A DNA stretch of 64,000 nucleotides from Tubulanus polymorphus (GCF_964204645.1 NC_134026.1:31605150-31669149); one strand, 5' to 3'; shown: positions 49,418 to 62,300, counted from the first letter of the stretch. Numbers and translations: made by a program. The notes: a model not told the origin generated them from the sequence alone.

Positions 49418-52400
49418 TACAACTACTAAAACAGCAGCAGCTGCATTTATCTGTCCACTTCATACATGTGATACATGTACTAAAAACAGCACTGAAAATA
49501 CTAAAAAGCACACGAGTAGAGGTAGTTATATCACGCCCCCTAGTGGTAGTTATATCACGCCCCCTTCCTGCGTGCGACATCTAAAACTATTACATGATAA
49601 TTATATCGATTGATATTCGATATTTCAGGTAAATTAATGAGATGCGTGAAATGTCCGACCGCTTATCATCAGAGCGCGTTCTGTTTATCGGCTGGGGTTG
49701 AAATATTATCCAATCAGAACATTATCTGTAACAAACATTTCCAGTTTGTGAAAGGAAATCGCCATCATTCACACATTAACATCAGTTGGTGTTTTGAGTG
49801 TTCTAAAGGTTAGTTTTAAATTCCTCTTCATACAAAGTACAGATCAACACCTCTCACAAGTCAACTGGTTTAAACAATTTCCGTGATTGTAAATGTAGTC
49901 CCAAATTTACTGTGATTCCTGTCGTAATTACAAGTAATTGTCTCGTGATTTCTCTGAGAAGAAGGTGGTCAAACTGAAACTACTGTTGTTTAAACTGAAA
50001 CTACTGTTGTTTAAACTGTAACTACTGTTGTTTAAACTGTAACTACAGGGTCCAGTTCCACAGTTCTGAATTAAGATTTGACTCTGAGTTAACTCATTGA
50101 AAATGAACTAACTTTAACTCAGAGTCAACTCTAACTCACAACTGTGGAACTGGGTCCTGTTGTTTAAACTGTAACTACTGTTGTTTAAACTGTAACTACT
50201 GTTGTTTAAACTGTAACTACAGGGTCCAGTTCCACAGTTCTGAATTAAGATTTGACTCTGAGTTAACTCATTGAAAATGAACTAACTTTAACTCAGAGTC
50301 AACTCTAACTCACAACTGTGGAACTGGGTCCTGTTGTTTAAACTGTAACTACTGTTGTTTAAACTGTAACTACTGTTGTTTAAACTGTAACTACTGTTGA
50401 TTAAACCGTTATGTTTGTTGTAGGTGGTTCATTGTTGTGTTGTGAAAGTTGCCCGGCAGCGTTTCACCCGGAATGTTTAAATATTACGTTCCCCGAAGGT
50501 CAATGGAATTGTAACGAATGTTCTCAAGGTCGAGTTCTTCTCTTCGGCGAAATAGTCTGGGTTAAACTCGGTAACTACAGGTAACTATAGAAACCGCAAC
50601 AATCGAGTTACCCGTGAGATCGCGTCGTCGAGTACGAGTGTAGAATTTTGATTGATATTTTAGATGGTGGCCCGCGGAGATTCAACATCCAAAAAATATC
50701 CCCGACAATATTCAGAATCGGTCGCATCAGGTCGGGGAATTCCCGGTGAGGTTTTTTGGGTCTCATGATTATTTTTGGACTCATAAAGGCAGGTGAGTAT
50801 CATCACTTTGTTTTCATGGTTCCCACCGAACGGGGAAATTGGGAAAAACTTGGGAATTTCTAAATAATAATTCCCAGTTCGGAAATATTTGGTAAATTGA
50901 TTTACATTTTACGTAATTTGCCAAGGGGAACTTTCTTCAGCGATTTCCCTTGAAAATCACCTTTATGAACCTGGCACCGCTTAAATGTCGACTTTAGCAT
51001 GACAGTATCTGTTCATTTCCATTTGGGAAAAATCACCCATGAAATATTTGGGAATTTTTAATTCATGTAACTGTGGGATCCATGTGTTTTTCATGACACA
51101 AAATGATATAATCGTAAAAATGATGAATTTTAATTTGTTTGTTTGTTAGAGTTTTTCCGTTTCAAGAAGGAGACAAAGGAAGTAGAGAATCAGCGAGTTC
51201 TAAAGGTTTAGCGAAGATGTTTAAATTAGGTAACAGATTCTCGATTCATTGATTCCGATTCTTTCCGTCGGTTATCGCTTATACATCGTTACGATGATGG
51301 TTTATTGTTGTAGCCGTTACCGAGGCGACCGAAGCTTTCAACGAATGGACGCAAAATAAAAATCAGAAAGAAAAACAAGAGCAAGAAAAACATGAGAAAA
51401 AACCACCGCATTTCAAACATATTAAGGTAAAAATATCATTGGTTTTATTTGCAGTAGAAAGAACCTCATTGTAACAAACTTCAGGAGACCAGAAAAAATC
51501 AGGTTTCTCGTTAAGCTGGAATTGTTAAGTGTATGACATTGTGGCTGCTGAGGCTTTCGATCCCCTTGAAAATACAGAATCTTTAAGCTCCATTCTAGTT
51601 GGGGGCAGAAGATATTTTGTAACGGGAGGTTGATTTTCAGTGGGGTGGATGTAAAAATAAACATGACTCTAAAAAATTGTACCAATAGTTTGTTATATCC
51701 CAGTATATTCATGAAATTTGTCTTATACATTGATAATTTATGTATATTTCTAGACGAACATACCTTATGGTAACGTAGCTCAATTGAAAGCTGATTTATC
51801 TCAAGTATCTCGCTGTGAATGTAAACCTGATCAGGAAAATCCTTGTGGATCTCATTTGGATTGTTTAAATCGAATGTTAATGTATGAATGTCACTCGTCC
51901 GTCTGCCCGGCTCAAGATAAATGTCTCAATTTACGTTTTCAAAAGCGTCAATACGCAGATTTAGCTGTATTTAGAACTAAAAGGAGTGGTTGGGGTCTCA
52001 AGTGCAATGTCGAACTCAAAAAGGTATTTATTTGATCGATTTGAAGCAGTTTCTATTGTGTTAGTGGATGTAGAATTATCTATGAACGTTGATTGATTTA
52101 TAGAGAGATTTTGTGATTGAATACGTCGGAGAATTAATTGATGATGAAGAATGTAAGAAAAGAATTGAACACGCCCACGAAGAAAATGTATCTAATTTCT
52201 ACATGTTAACAATCGATAAGAACAGGTACGTTGAAATCAGTTCCACGGTCGCTGTTCCACAGTCACTGTTCCATGTTCCACAGTCGCTGTTCCCTGTTCC
52301 ACAGTCACTGTTCTGCAGTCACTGTTAGTGTTCCCTGTTCCACAGTCACTGTTCTCTGTTCCACAGTGGCTGTTCCACAGTCACTGTTAGTGTTCCCTGT

Positions 52401-53676
52401 TCCACAGTCACTAGACCCTCATTGGAATTGGATCGTCAGTTCTCGATAAACTCTTATTTACTGTAGTCTGTGTGATGATTTGTTGTAGAGTTATTGATGC
52501 CGGACCGAAAGGAAATTTATCAAGGTTTATGAATCATAGCTGTCAACCTAATTGTGAAACACAAAAATGGATGGTCAATGGTGATATAAGAGTGGGATTA
52601 TTTGCTAGTCAAACTATACCTGCAGGTTTGTATTACACAATATACTTGAAAGGAAACTCAGTTCAACAGAGTTTAATGAAAATTGTTTTATTTGTATTTG
52701 AAGGAAGTGAATTAACGTTTAATTACAATTTGGAATGTTTGGGTAATGATAAAACAGTTTGTCAATGCGGTACAGCGAACTGTAGCGGTTTCATCGGAAT
52801 CAGACCAAAGGTAAAATAACTATATCTCATTACAATTAACAGACACCAATAGTAATTACCAATAATTGACTGTTTGTATTACACACTGTTTGTTTGTATT
52901 ACCCACTGTCTGTTTGTATTACGCACTCTTTTCAGACGGCGAAAGAGAACAAAACTTCAAAAACTGATTTGAAAAAGAAGAAAAAGAAGAAGAAACAAAA
53001 CGCGTTTAAACACGACGACGACTGTTATCGCTGCGGCAATGGAGGAAAACTCATACTCTGTTCCAAACATCAGTGTCCACGCGCTTATCATCTAGAATGT
53101 CTGAACGCTGATAAACCTCCCTATGGTAAGTATCTATTTATTATTAATGATTATATGTATTATATAGCACCACATCAGCGCCCTCTATTGTGTATTATAG
53201 GTAAATGGTATTGTCCGTGGCATCAGTGCGATGTGTGTGGTAAGAATTCATCGGTTTTATGTCAGGAATGTCCAAACTCATTCTGCGGCAAACATTCACA
53301 GTTTATTCACACGAACCCTGACGGAAAAATGTTGTGTGAGGACCATGAGGAAAAACGGGATGAGGGTTGCGAGGAGCAGTCGGATGAGGGTCGCGAGGAG
53401 CAGCCGGATGAGGATCGCGAGGAGCAGCTGGATGAGGATCGCAAGGAGCAGCCGGATGAGGATCGCGAGGAGCAGCCGGATGAGGATCGCAAGGAGCAGC
53501 CGGTTGTCAATAGCGATGGTATTGTTACCGAATCAAAACGGTCATTTTTGCTTGAAACCAATGACCAATCAAATTGTGGGTCGTCGCCACGGCAACCCGA
53601 TAATGAAACTGATAATCCGATTGGCGATGACATCGCCATGGAGACCGATACCTTATACCCCGCCTGTTGGCGGTAA
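46181..53676 (+). CDS. NSD2: NSD-family histone H3K36 methyltransferase
   Basis: Exons: 46181-46820, 47140-47691, 48204-48640, 48952-49135, 49273-49521, 49629-49808, 50424-50580, 50664-50792, 51150-51229, 51314-51426, 51754-52023, 52104-52225, 52489-52625, 52704-52810, 52936-53125, 53201-53676; 1340 codons plus stop. Order: PWWP-1 ([12 protein letters not shown]), an HMG-box-like segment ([11 protein letters not shown]... in exon 2, as in vertebrate NSD2), PHD fingers (exons 4-6), PHD plus PWWP-2 (exons 7-8, GNYRWWPAEI), AWS ([12 protein letters not shown]), SET ([32 protein letters not shown]), post-SET cysteines ([10 protein letters not shown]) and a final PHD/C5HCH module. This set is diagnostic for NSD1/2/3; the symbol reflects the HMG-like box, but one invertebrate gene may be co-orthologous to all three. 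Nuclear, mono/dimethylates H3K36. Catalytic motifs are intact. Start is the first ATG after an acceptor at 46166. Confidence 0.95.
46877..47013. mobile_element. MITE-like palindromic element, family A
   Basis: 137 bp between GGGTCGGTTGCACAGTCACG and CTTGACCGTGCAACTGGCCC in the first NSD intron. Its core (GACCAGTCTAAGCTCATTTT, CTATAGCCAATCTAACAACT) matches the 25440-26080 satellite unit. A decayed copy lies at about 48740-48865. Confidence 0.72.
47715..48000. repeat. GC-rich tandem repeat in NSD intron 2
   Basis: Units of GGTCAGGCAGGGGCCTTGAC and AGAGGTCCCGGGAGGGGGCG, four to five copies with drift; followed by a 36-bp repeat (CAGTTAAGCGACCCCCTGTA) at 48075-48175. Confidence 0.88.
50048..50157. 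mobile_element. MITE-like palindromic element, family B
   Basis: 110 bp with terminal inverted repeats GGGTCCAGTTCCACAGTT and AACTGTGGAACTGGGTCC. No coding capacity. Confidence 0.72.
50222..50331. mobile_element. MITE-like palindromic element, family B (second copy)
   Basis: Apparently identical to 50048-50157, with the same 20-bp repeat flanks, so it likely arose by tandem duplication rather than a second insertion. Confidence 0.72.
52232..52420. repeat. Tandem repeat TGTTCCACAGTCACTGTTC
   Basis: Irregular 12-24 bp units in the NSD intron between the two SET exons. Confidence 0.85.
53348..53500 (+). repeat. 24-bp coding repeat in NSD C-terminus
   Basis: About six units encoding [16 protein letters not shown] in the last exon, after the C5HCH module. 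In frame, highly acidic. Confidence 0.93.
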
Positions 53677-53947
53677 TATGAACTATTTTCTTATATGATA
53701 TAGGTGTAATTATGAATTAATCGTAACTTTATTTAATGAAAAAAAAAGATTTTAATTGATTCTTTAATTTAAGACTAAATTTCGATGTAATTATTTTGTA
53801 AAAGTTTGTCACTGATTTTTTAATTGAATATTTTGATAAATGTTGGGACAACAGAACTTTTAAAATGGAAGGAAATTTTAGAAACTCTGTTTAACAGTAC
53901 GTGTGACCTCTTGTAATTTAATACAATAGTAATTGTTTATATGGAAC

Positions 53948-53953
53948 AATAAA
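53948..53953 (+). terminator. Poly(A) signal candidate of NSD gene
   Basis: AATAAA 272 bp after the stop codon in AT-rich sequence, just before the 54-56 kb satellite. Confidence 0.6.
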
Positions 53954-54075
53954 CCATTGTTTTGTAAATTTAAATATTGAATGAATTTGATATTTTAACC
54001 TATTAATAAATTCTACGACTTTCCAAAATAACTTCCACCATTGAGTTGAGTTTATTGATTCTCATTGGAAAGGAC

Positions 54076-56096
54076 AGTGGTGTCCTGGGTTCGAACTCAG
54101 TAATTACTGACACTGATTCAGAGTGGTCCTGATGCCGAATAGAGGATGTACAGGGGTGTCCTGGGTTCGAACCCAGTAATTACTGACACTGATTCAGAGT
54201 GGTCCTGATGCCGAATAGAGGATGTACAGGGGTGTCCCGGGTTCGAACCCAGTAATTACTGAAACTGATCCAGAGTGGTCCTGATGCTGAATAGAGGATG
54301 TACAGGGGTGTCCCGGGTTCGAACCCAGTAATTACTGAAACTGATCCAGAGTGGTCCTGATGCTGAATAGAGGATGTACAGGGGTGTCCCGGGTTCGAAC
54401 CCAGTAATTACTGAAACTGATCCAGAGTGGTCCTGATGCCGAATAGAGGATGTACAGGGGTGTCCCGGGTACGAACTCAGTAATTACTGATACTGATTCA
54501 GAGTAGTCCTGATGATGGAATATCAAGATTCTAACGTGATCGCCATCTATTGGAATTTGGCAGAACTGACTACATAGCTCTTTCTTGTCTTACTGATTCT
54601 TCTTCATTGCGTTGAAATCACACTCGCCATCTGGTGGATATAACCATCATTATACTGTAGTAGCATATAAATCCACCAGATGGCGAGTGTGATTTCAACC
54701 CACTGAAGAAGACTCAGTAAGACAAATAAGAGCTATCTAGGGAGTTCAGCCAAAATTCAATAGATGGCGATAACAGCATCATTACTAAACTGAAGTGGAT
54801 GCTCGGGTTCGAAACCGGTAATTACTGACACTGATTCAGAATGGTCCTGATGCTGAATAGAGGATGTACAGGGGTGTGTCCCGGGTTCGAACCCAGTTAT
54901 TACTTACACTGATTCAGAGTAGTCCTGATGCTGAATAGAGGATGTACAGGGGTGTCCCGGGTCAAACCCAGTAATTACTGATACTGGTTCAGAATGGTCC
55001 TGATGCTGAATAGAGGATGTACAGGGGTGTGTCCCGGGTTCGAACCCAGTTATTACTTACACTGATCCAGAGTGGTCCTGATGCTGAATAGAGGATGTAC
55101 AGGGGTGTCCCGGGTTCGAACTCAGTTATTACTGACACTGATTCTGCAGAGTGGTCCTGATGCTGAATAGAGGATGTACAGGGGTGTGTCCCGGGTTCGA
55201 ACTCAGTTATTACTGACACTGATTCTGCAGAGTAGTCCTGATGCTGAATGGAGGATGTACAGGGGTGTGTCCCGGGTTCGAACTCAGTTATTACTGACAC
55301 TGATTCTGCAGAGTGGTCCTGATGCTGAATGGAGGATGTACAGGGGTGTCCCGGGTTCGAACTCAGTTATTACTGACACTGATTCTGCAGAGTGGTCCTG
55401 ATGCTGAATAGAGGATGTACAGGGGTGTGTCCCGGGTTCGAACTCAGTTATTACTGACACTGATTCTGCAGAGTGGTCCTGATGCTGAATAGAGGATGTA
55501 CAGGGGTGTGTCCCGGGTTCGAACTCAGTTATTACTGACACTGATTCTGCAGAGTGGTCCTGATGCTGAATGGAGGATGTACAGGGGTGTGTCCCGGGTT
55601 CGAACTCAGTTATTACTGACACTGATTCTGCAGAGTGGTCCTGATGCTGAATGGAGGATGTACAGGGGTGTGTCCCGGGTTCGAACTCAGTTATTACTGA
55701 CACTGATTCTGCAGAGTGGTCCTGATGCTGAATGGAGGATGTACAGGGGTGTGTCCCGGGTTCGAACTCAGTTAATCCTTACACTGATTCTGCAGAGTGG
55801 TCCTGATGCTGAATAGAGGATGTACAGGGGTGTCCCGGGTTCGAACTCAGTTATTACTGACACTGATTCTGCAGAGTGGTCCTGATGCTGAATGGAGGAT
55901 GTACAGGGGTGTGTCCCGGGTTCGAACTCAGTTATTACTGACACTGATTCTGCAGAGTGGTCCTGATGCTGAATAGAGGATGTACAGGGGTGTGTCCCGG
56001 GTTCGAACTCAGTTATTACTGACACTGATTCTGCAGAGTGGTCCTGATGCTGAATGGAGGATGTACAGGGGTGTCCCGGGTTCGAACCTAAACTAT
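54076..56096. repeat. 76-84 bp satellite with a B-box-like motif (~23 units)
   Basis: Units contain TGTCCCGGGTTCGAACCCAG, TTACTGACACTGATTC, GTGGTCCTGATGCTGAATAG and AGGATGTACAGGGG. Later units gain CTGCAG and GTGTGT. Fills the spacer between the NSD and EDRF1 3' ends. Confidence 0.95.
54541..54770. mobile_element. Long fold-back element inside the satellite
   Basis: Two ~105-bp arms: left starts CGCCATCTATTGGAATTTGG, right ends CAAAATTCAATAGATGGCG; inner arms CACTCGCCATCTGGTGGAT and ATCCACCAGATGGCGAGTG flank a short loop at about 54640-54675. Interrupts the satellite, so it inserted later or was carried along once. Confidence 0.8.
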
Positions 56097-56305
56097 AATT
56101 CTGACAACTCAAATGTTTCTGAGGAATCTCACGATTCAGACAAACTCTGAACAAGAATCAAAATACTATAGAAAACTATTTATTATTTCTTTGATAAAAC
56201 AGAAAAAAATATCACAACATTTTAAAATATATTTCATGCATCATTTCTGCGTTGTCAGATCAGTTTTAGAGATGTAACTGGTATCACCGGGATGATGCTG
56301 ATGGA

Positions 56306-59300
56306 TCACCGGGATGATGCTGATGATGCAGATGGATCACCGGGATGATGCTGATGATGCTGATATAACTGTTGTAATAATTCAATCAGTCTTGTTATTT
56401 CTACACAATTCTTGTGTAAAGCCGATAGTTCATCTTTATATTGTAATTTCAACGTCATTGAATACATGTTCTTATATAAATCCAATTGACTTTCTTTCTT
56501 TTCACTAAAATAAGACAAACATGAAAACGATTGTATTTACTGCAGCGAACATTGTAATTAGACTAAAACAAATACTCAGAGTCCGTGTTGTAAAGATCTC
56601 ATAAATCCAACATCAAGAATGAAAACAGGCTGAAATATTTCGTTGAGTTACAGGTAGTAGTTCCCCTGAAGATGACTATTAGGATATAGTCGAAACATTG
56701 AATAAACTACACTAGCTCAAGGAATACAGTATTCCTGAAGATGACTATTAGGATATAGTCGAAACATTGAATAAACTACACTAGCTCAAGGAATACAGTA
56801 TTCCTGACGATGACTATTAGGATATAGTCGAAACGTTGAATAAACTACACTAGCTCAAGGAATACAGTATTCCTGAAGATGACTATTAGGATATAGTCTA
56901 AACGTTGAATAAACCACACTAGCTCAAGGAATACAGTATTCCTGAAGATGACTATTAGGATAAAGTCAAATCGTTGAATAAACTACACTAGCTCAAGGAA
57001 TACAGTATTCCTGAAGATGACTATTAGGATATAGTCGAAACGTTGAATAAACCACACTAGCTCAAGGAATCATTTCAGACTCATTTTATTCTTTGTGTGC
57101 AAGGATTTAATATCATCTTTACAACACGGACTCAGAGTGTTTTATCATCAATGGTTATAATGAGGACAACATCAGTATTCCTGAAGATGACTATTATAGG
57201 ATATAGTTGAAATAAAGGTGAAGTTTACAGGAATTTGTACCTTTTTTTCATGATGTTAGAGTTTTTAATCAGTTGTAAAGTGATGAATTGTAGCCGAGAA
57301 TGTAATATTTTACTCAGTTTTCCCGTTTCTATTCGATATCCTTCAAACTCCGTCTGCTCGTCCATCTGTTGTATTATATTCAATAACGGTACGCGACAAT
57401 CCAGCAGATAATAGAGGGCGCTGTTTAACGTCTTGATTTTAGTATTTGCACTAGTTTGACCTGTAATACGACAGTAGATATTAGACTGGTCTGAGATCAG
57501 ATTGATTATAACGGAGACTGATGTTAAATCTTACAGTTCAGTTGATATTCACACATAGCGACCCTCTCGAGTTGAACTCGCAATAATTCACACGGACTTT
57601 CCACTAACAGGAAATACTTGCTACATTTCCCATAATGCCACTCGGCTAACGTGCGTAAATGCCTTCGTTTCTGCTCAGCAACCTACAACAATCGAACTAT
57701 TATTGATCATCGACACTACATTACTACGGTAACTAATATTCGATATATTGATTATTTTTACCTGGTTACGATAAGAATTATGATACAATGAAGCTAGTCT
57801 ATGATGTATTGTTGCCGCTCGATACTGGCACGTCGGTAACCGTGACGACTGCTCGGTAACGTCGCAGTATTTCAACGCTTCGTTCATTAAACACGTTACG
57901 TCTTTCTCGATCTAATAAACACAAACATCGTATTGACATAGGGTGAGGGGAGGGGGCTGAGGTGAGAGGGGGAGGAGTGGGAGGAGGGTGAGGGGAGGGG
58001 GCTGAGGTGAGAGGGGGAGGAGTGGGAGGGGTGAGGGGAGGGGGCTGAGGGGAGAGGGGGGAGGAGTGGGAGTGGGTTCATGATAATACTGACCTCCTCT
58101 TGTGAATACAATGATAAAGGTGCGTAATCCTGTAACATTGTCGCCATGGTGAAGTAAGTACTGGATAATTCCCAGCAGATGGAATCCGTGACGTCTGATT
58201 GTTGCGGAGAATTTAACACCGATAAAGCTCGATGATAATCATCTATAGCCTGTAAAATAGTAACACAACAATTACAGAGTTAAATGGTTACTCGTCAGAG
58301 GCCACAGATCAACAATAGTGTGGAACAGGATTCAGAACTGTGGAACTGGGTTCAGAACTGTGGAACTGGGTTCAGAACTGTGGAACCGGGTTCAGAACTG
58401 TGGAACTGAGTCCAGAACTGTGGAACTGAGTCCAGAACTGTGGAACTGGGTTCAGAACTGTGGAACTGACTCCAGAACTGTGGAACAGGGTTCAGAACTG
58501 TGGAACAGGGTTCAGAACTGTGGAACTGAGTCCAGAACTGTGGAACTGGGTTCAGAACTGTGGAACTGACTCCAGAACTGTGGAACAGGGTTCAGAACTG
58601 TGGAATTTTGATACATTTTCATTACAGAATACATTGAATAAATATCTCTTGAAAAACGGAACCTTTTGATAATTAGATCTTTCTTGTTGTGTGAATTCTC
58701 TAGAAGCAGACGTGATTTCACCGGATGCTTGAGCGAATAATCTCATTAATCTTCCTCTATTACTGTATAATAACGCTATATTCATCTCATCATCGATATT
58801 CTCAAACGCTGAGATTCCACTGTTTAAATTCTCCAGACTCTTGTTAAAACATTCTAACATTTTTTCGTAGTTATTTGAAGACAATTCTATAAATAAACAA
58901 ATGAATTAAGTCAAATAATCACAATTTAATGCTACGAGTGATTTACGCACAGACTATTTTTTACCTTCATGAATATATGAAGCGGTTTGATTCATAAAAT
59001 AAACTCCGAGTTCATTACAAACATTTCCGTAACGTTTATTCAAATTCTTTCTGATCTTCTGCTCCTGTTTGTTGCCCTTGACGATATCTAGCGCTAAGTG
59101 GTAACTACGGCAACTAACTGTTAAATTCTGTTCGATACTGTTTGAATATTGGGCGAACATGAGATATTCTGAAATGGAAATGAATAACAAGAGGTGAAGA
59201 GGGAGAGAGATTAAGGGGGTAGGGGGAGGGGTAATAAAGGGGAGGGTGATAAAGGGGTAGAGAGGGAGTAGAGGGGGTAGTGGTGATAAAGGGGGTAGTG

Positions 59301-62300
59301 GTGATAAAGGGGGTAGTGGGGAAGGGTGTTAATATATTTACCATGATTTGATAAAACATATTTAACGCTATCAATCACGTGTATTTCTGTAGTATGATCA
59401 GTTTTATCATAGTCCGTTCCGTGAGACGCAGAATTCTTCATGTCGTGAACGAGCATCACGTGAATATCAGCTGATTGTCCTAGCAACGCGCTTAGCAACT
59501 CCGTATCTTCATTATAACCAGGTTCTAGAGCGTACATTGCACCTGTAACCAATAGCAACACAACACAATGAGTCATCTGATAACACCTGCGAAAACCATT
59601 CAGCGCGAGTCATGAAATCTAAGATGGCCGCTGGGTCGGGGGTTATACTCACTATAACAATGAAATGCATTACGCGTGTATCTCATAGCGATACCGAATT
59701 TAAATTGTTTGATTTTACAATCGGCTAACCAATAAAATATCAAACACGCTTTATGTAATAGAGACAGTTTGGTCGATTGATGCCACGAGTCGGCAGGAAA
59801 CGTCTGTTCACTGGTTAGTTCATCTTGTTCCTGCTCGGTTTGATAGGTGGCGTTGTTATCGTGTTTAGGTCGGTTTAAACGTTCGTATTTAAGAGGGATC
59901 ACTTCGTTTGGATTGACTTGACGTTGGGGTTGATTTAATCGTTCGCTCTCAGAATTCTCATCCAAACAAACTAAAGCCTGAAATAGAAATAAACTCCCAA
60001 TTCCACAAACACGGTACATCTCTGATGAGTTTAAATTATAAATTCAAATCCACATCGCAATAATTCATATTTCATTCGTTCATTTATATTACGCCATTTA
60101 CGATTGTGTTCTTCTTAAAGATGGAACATTCTTCAGGATAAAACATTTCTGCCATAGCAAAGACAGAAGAATCATAAGTAGAAACTTCTAAACCAAGCGA
60201 TCAAAAGACAAAATTCCTCACAACCTAAAAGGATGTTTGTATTGTGATAGTTGTAACGTATCTCAAACCTGTTTAATATATTCCAACGCCTCCTGACATC
60301 TCTCCTCTATATTACCGGTTACCGGGTGATATCTGAGAACTTGTTGAGTTCGCGGTCCACATTCCGGTAAACATAATACTTTAACGGGCATTTCAGCAGT
60401 AGTTCCAGCGCGGCCACCAGGTGTCGCCTCTGTCGTCTTCGGTGAAACGGCTTTGCTTTTAACCGGAGATTGACGTTTACAAGATTCATTCTTCTACAAT
60501 AATATTAACAGTTATCACTACAGCAATTATTACAATCAGTTTCACAGCTACCTCATTCTCAATCCTTCAACAGCAAATAGCCACAACTAGGACAAGGAAA
60601 TGGGTCCACAACTGTTGAACCGAGTCCAGAAATGTGGAATTAGGTTCAGATGAAATGTGGAACTGGGTTCAGAACTGTAGAACAGGGTTCTGGACTAGAA
60701 CTGGGTTCAGGACTATGACTTTTTCCTCTTACTTTTTCTGCTGTTCTGATTTCATCTTCATCATCATCATCATCAACTTCCTCTTCGTCCTGTTTCTCTA
60801 AACTCTGATCGTACAAATCATCTTTAATGTACAGATCCGCTAATAGATAATTAGCAGACGTAATAATCTAAAAATAAACAATAGTAACATTAGCAACCAC
60901 TAGAGGGAGCTGACAGATTAACAACAAGTACAGGTGCTGCCACCTACCTGAGCGTGAGCAGTTTTATCCAACAGAATAATACAACTTTTCAATAATGTTT
61001 TGATTAATCCAGATTTTTTGCGTCCGGACGCCTGCCATGTATTCTGAGCGACACGGAATAGTAATACACCGAGCGGAACGGAGAATGGGTTCCTCATATC
61101 AGACGCTTCATCTCCGCATAAACACGTTAAATCATACAGTTTCACTACATCCTGATCACTGCCTACAAATATCATATATAAATCACTACATTCAATATCA
61201 GCTGAACTACCAGCAACCCTCTCAACCCCCTATAAACCCCCTCTCAACCCCCTATAAACCAACTACCCGCAGCCCTCTAACACCCAACTACTCAATCCAC
61301 TGCTCTCTCAACCCCCTATAAACCAACTACCAGCAACCCTCTCAACCCCCTATAAACCAACTACCAGCAGCTCTCTCAACCCCCTCGAAACCAACTACCC
61401 GCAGCCCTCTAACACCCAACTACTCAATCCACTGCTCTCTCAACCCCCTATAAACCAACTACCAGCAGCCCTCTCAACCCCCTATAAACCAACTACCAGC
61501 AGCCCTCTCAACCCCCTCGAAACCAACTACCCGCAGCCCTCTAACACCCAACTACTCAATCCACTGCTCTCTAAGCCTATAAATCCTTATATCGCTTACC
61601 TTTAAAAAGCCAATAAGTATGACCCTCTTTAGTCGCATTCGATTTGAGAAATGATAGAATATTCTGAGCGATATCTTTAATAACTTCTGGTTCAAACTGT
61701 GAGTTTTCTAATTTCGGAATATCTTCAGTTTTCATAATCTCGTAACGCTGAAAACAAACAAACCGTGAAATTATATCATTTCTAATCATAAAATCGCAAC
61801 AATGATAACAGTTATACGATACCTGTACGATACCGTTGACGTGGTAACACATGGCTAGTTCGGGCACATTACACATCAGATTATCCAACCAGAAATCTAA
61901 ACCAGTAAGAACATTGATCGGTTTACGTGCGTCCCTGAAATATCAATACCATCTACGTCTTTATTGAGCCTCTATCAGCCTCACTACAGGTGACCTCTCT
62001 ACAGGTGACCTCTCTATAGGTGACCTCTCTACAGGTGACCTCACTACAGGCGACCTCACTACAGGTGACCTCACTACAGGTGACCTCTCTACAGGTGACC
62101 TCACTACAGGTGACTTCACTACAGGTGACCTCACTACAGGTGACTTCACTACAGGTGACCTCACTACAGGTGACCTCACTACAGGTGACTTCACTACAGG
62201 TGACTTCACTACAGGTGACTTCACTACAGGTGACTTCACTACAGGCGACCTCTCTACAGGCGACCTCTCTACAGGTGACCTCACTACAGGCGACCTCACA

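Larger units (their letters stand above)
49960..50403. repeat. 20-bp tandem repeat carrying two MITE copies
   Basis: TTGTTTAAACTGTAACTACTG units in NSD intron 6, interrupted at 50048-50157 and 50222-50331 by identical 110-bp palindromic elements. Confidence 0.9.
53677..56305. other. Spacer between convergent NSD and EDRF1 genes
   Basis: Contains NSD 3' UTR, the satellite and fold-back element above, and about 200 bp of EDRF1 3' UTR. TTTATT at 56179-56184 is a plausible reverse-strand poly(A) signal for EDRF1. No coding exon seen. Confidence 0.7.

Noticed and set aside
49371-49580. Reverse frame with Ala and Cys runs opposite NSD
   Set aside because: Shadow of the serine run (AGC repeat) in NSD exon 5.
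54989-56154. Frames reading SVITEFEPGTHPCTSSIQHQ on the reverse strand
   Set aside because: Satellite unit of 81-84 bp that happens to be open; no splice or homologue support.
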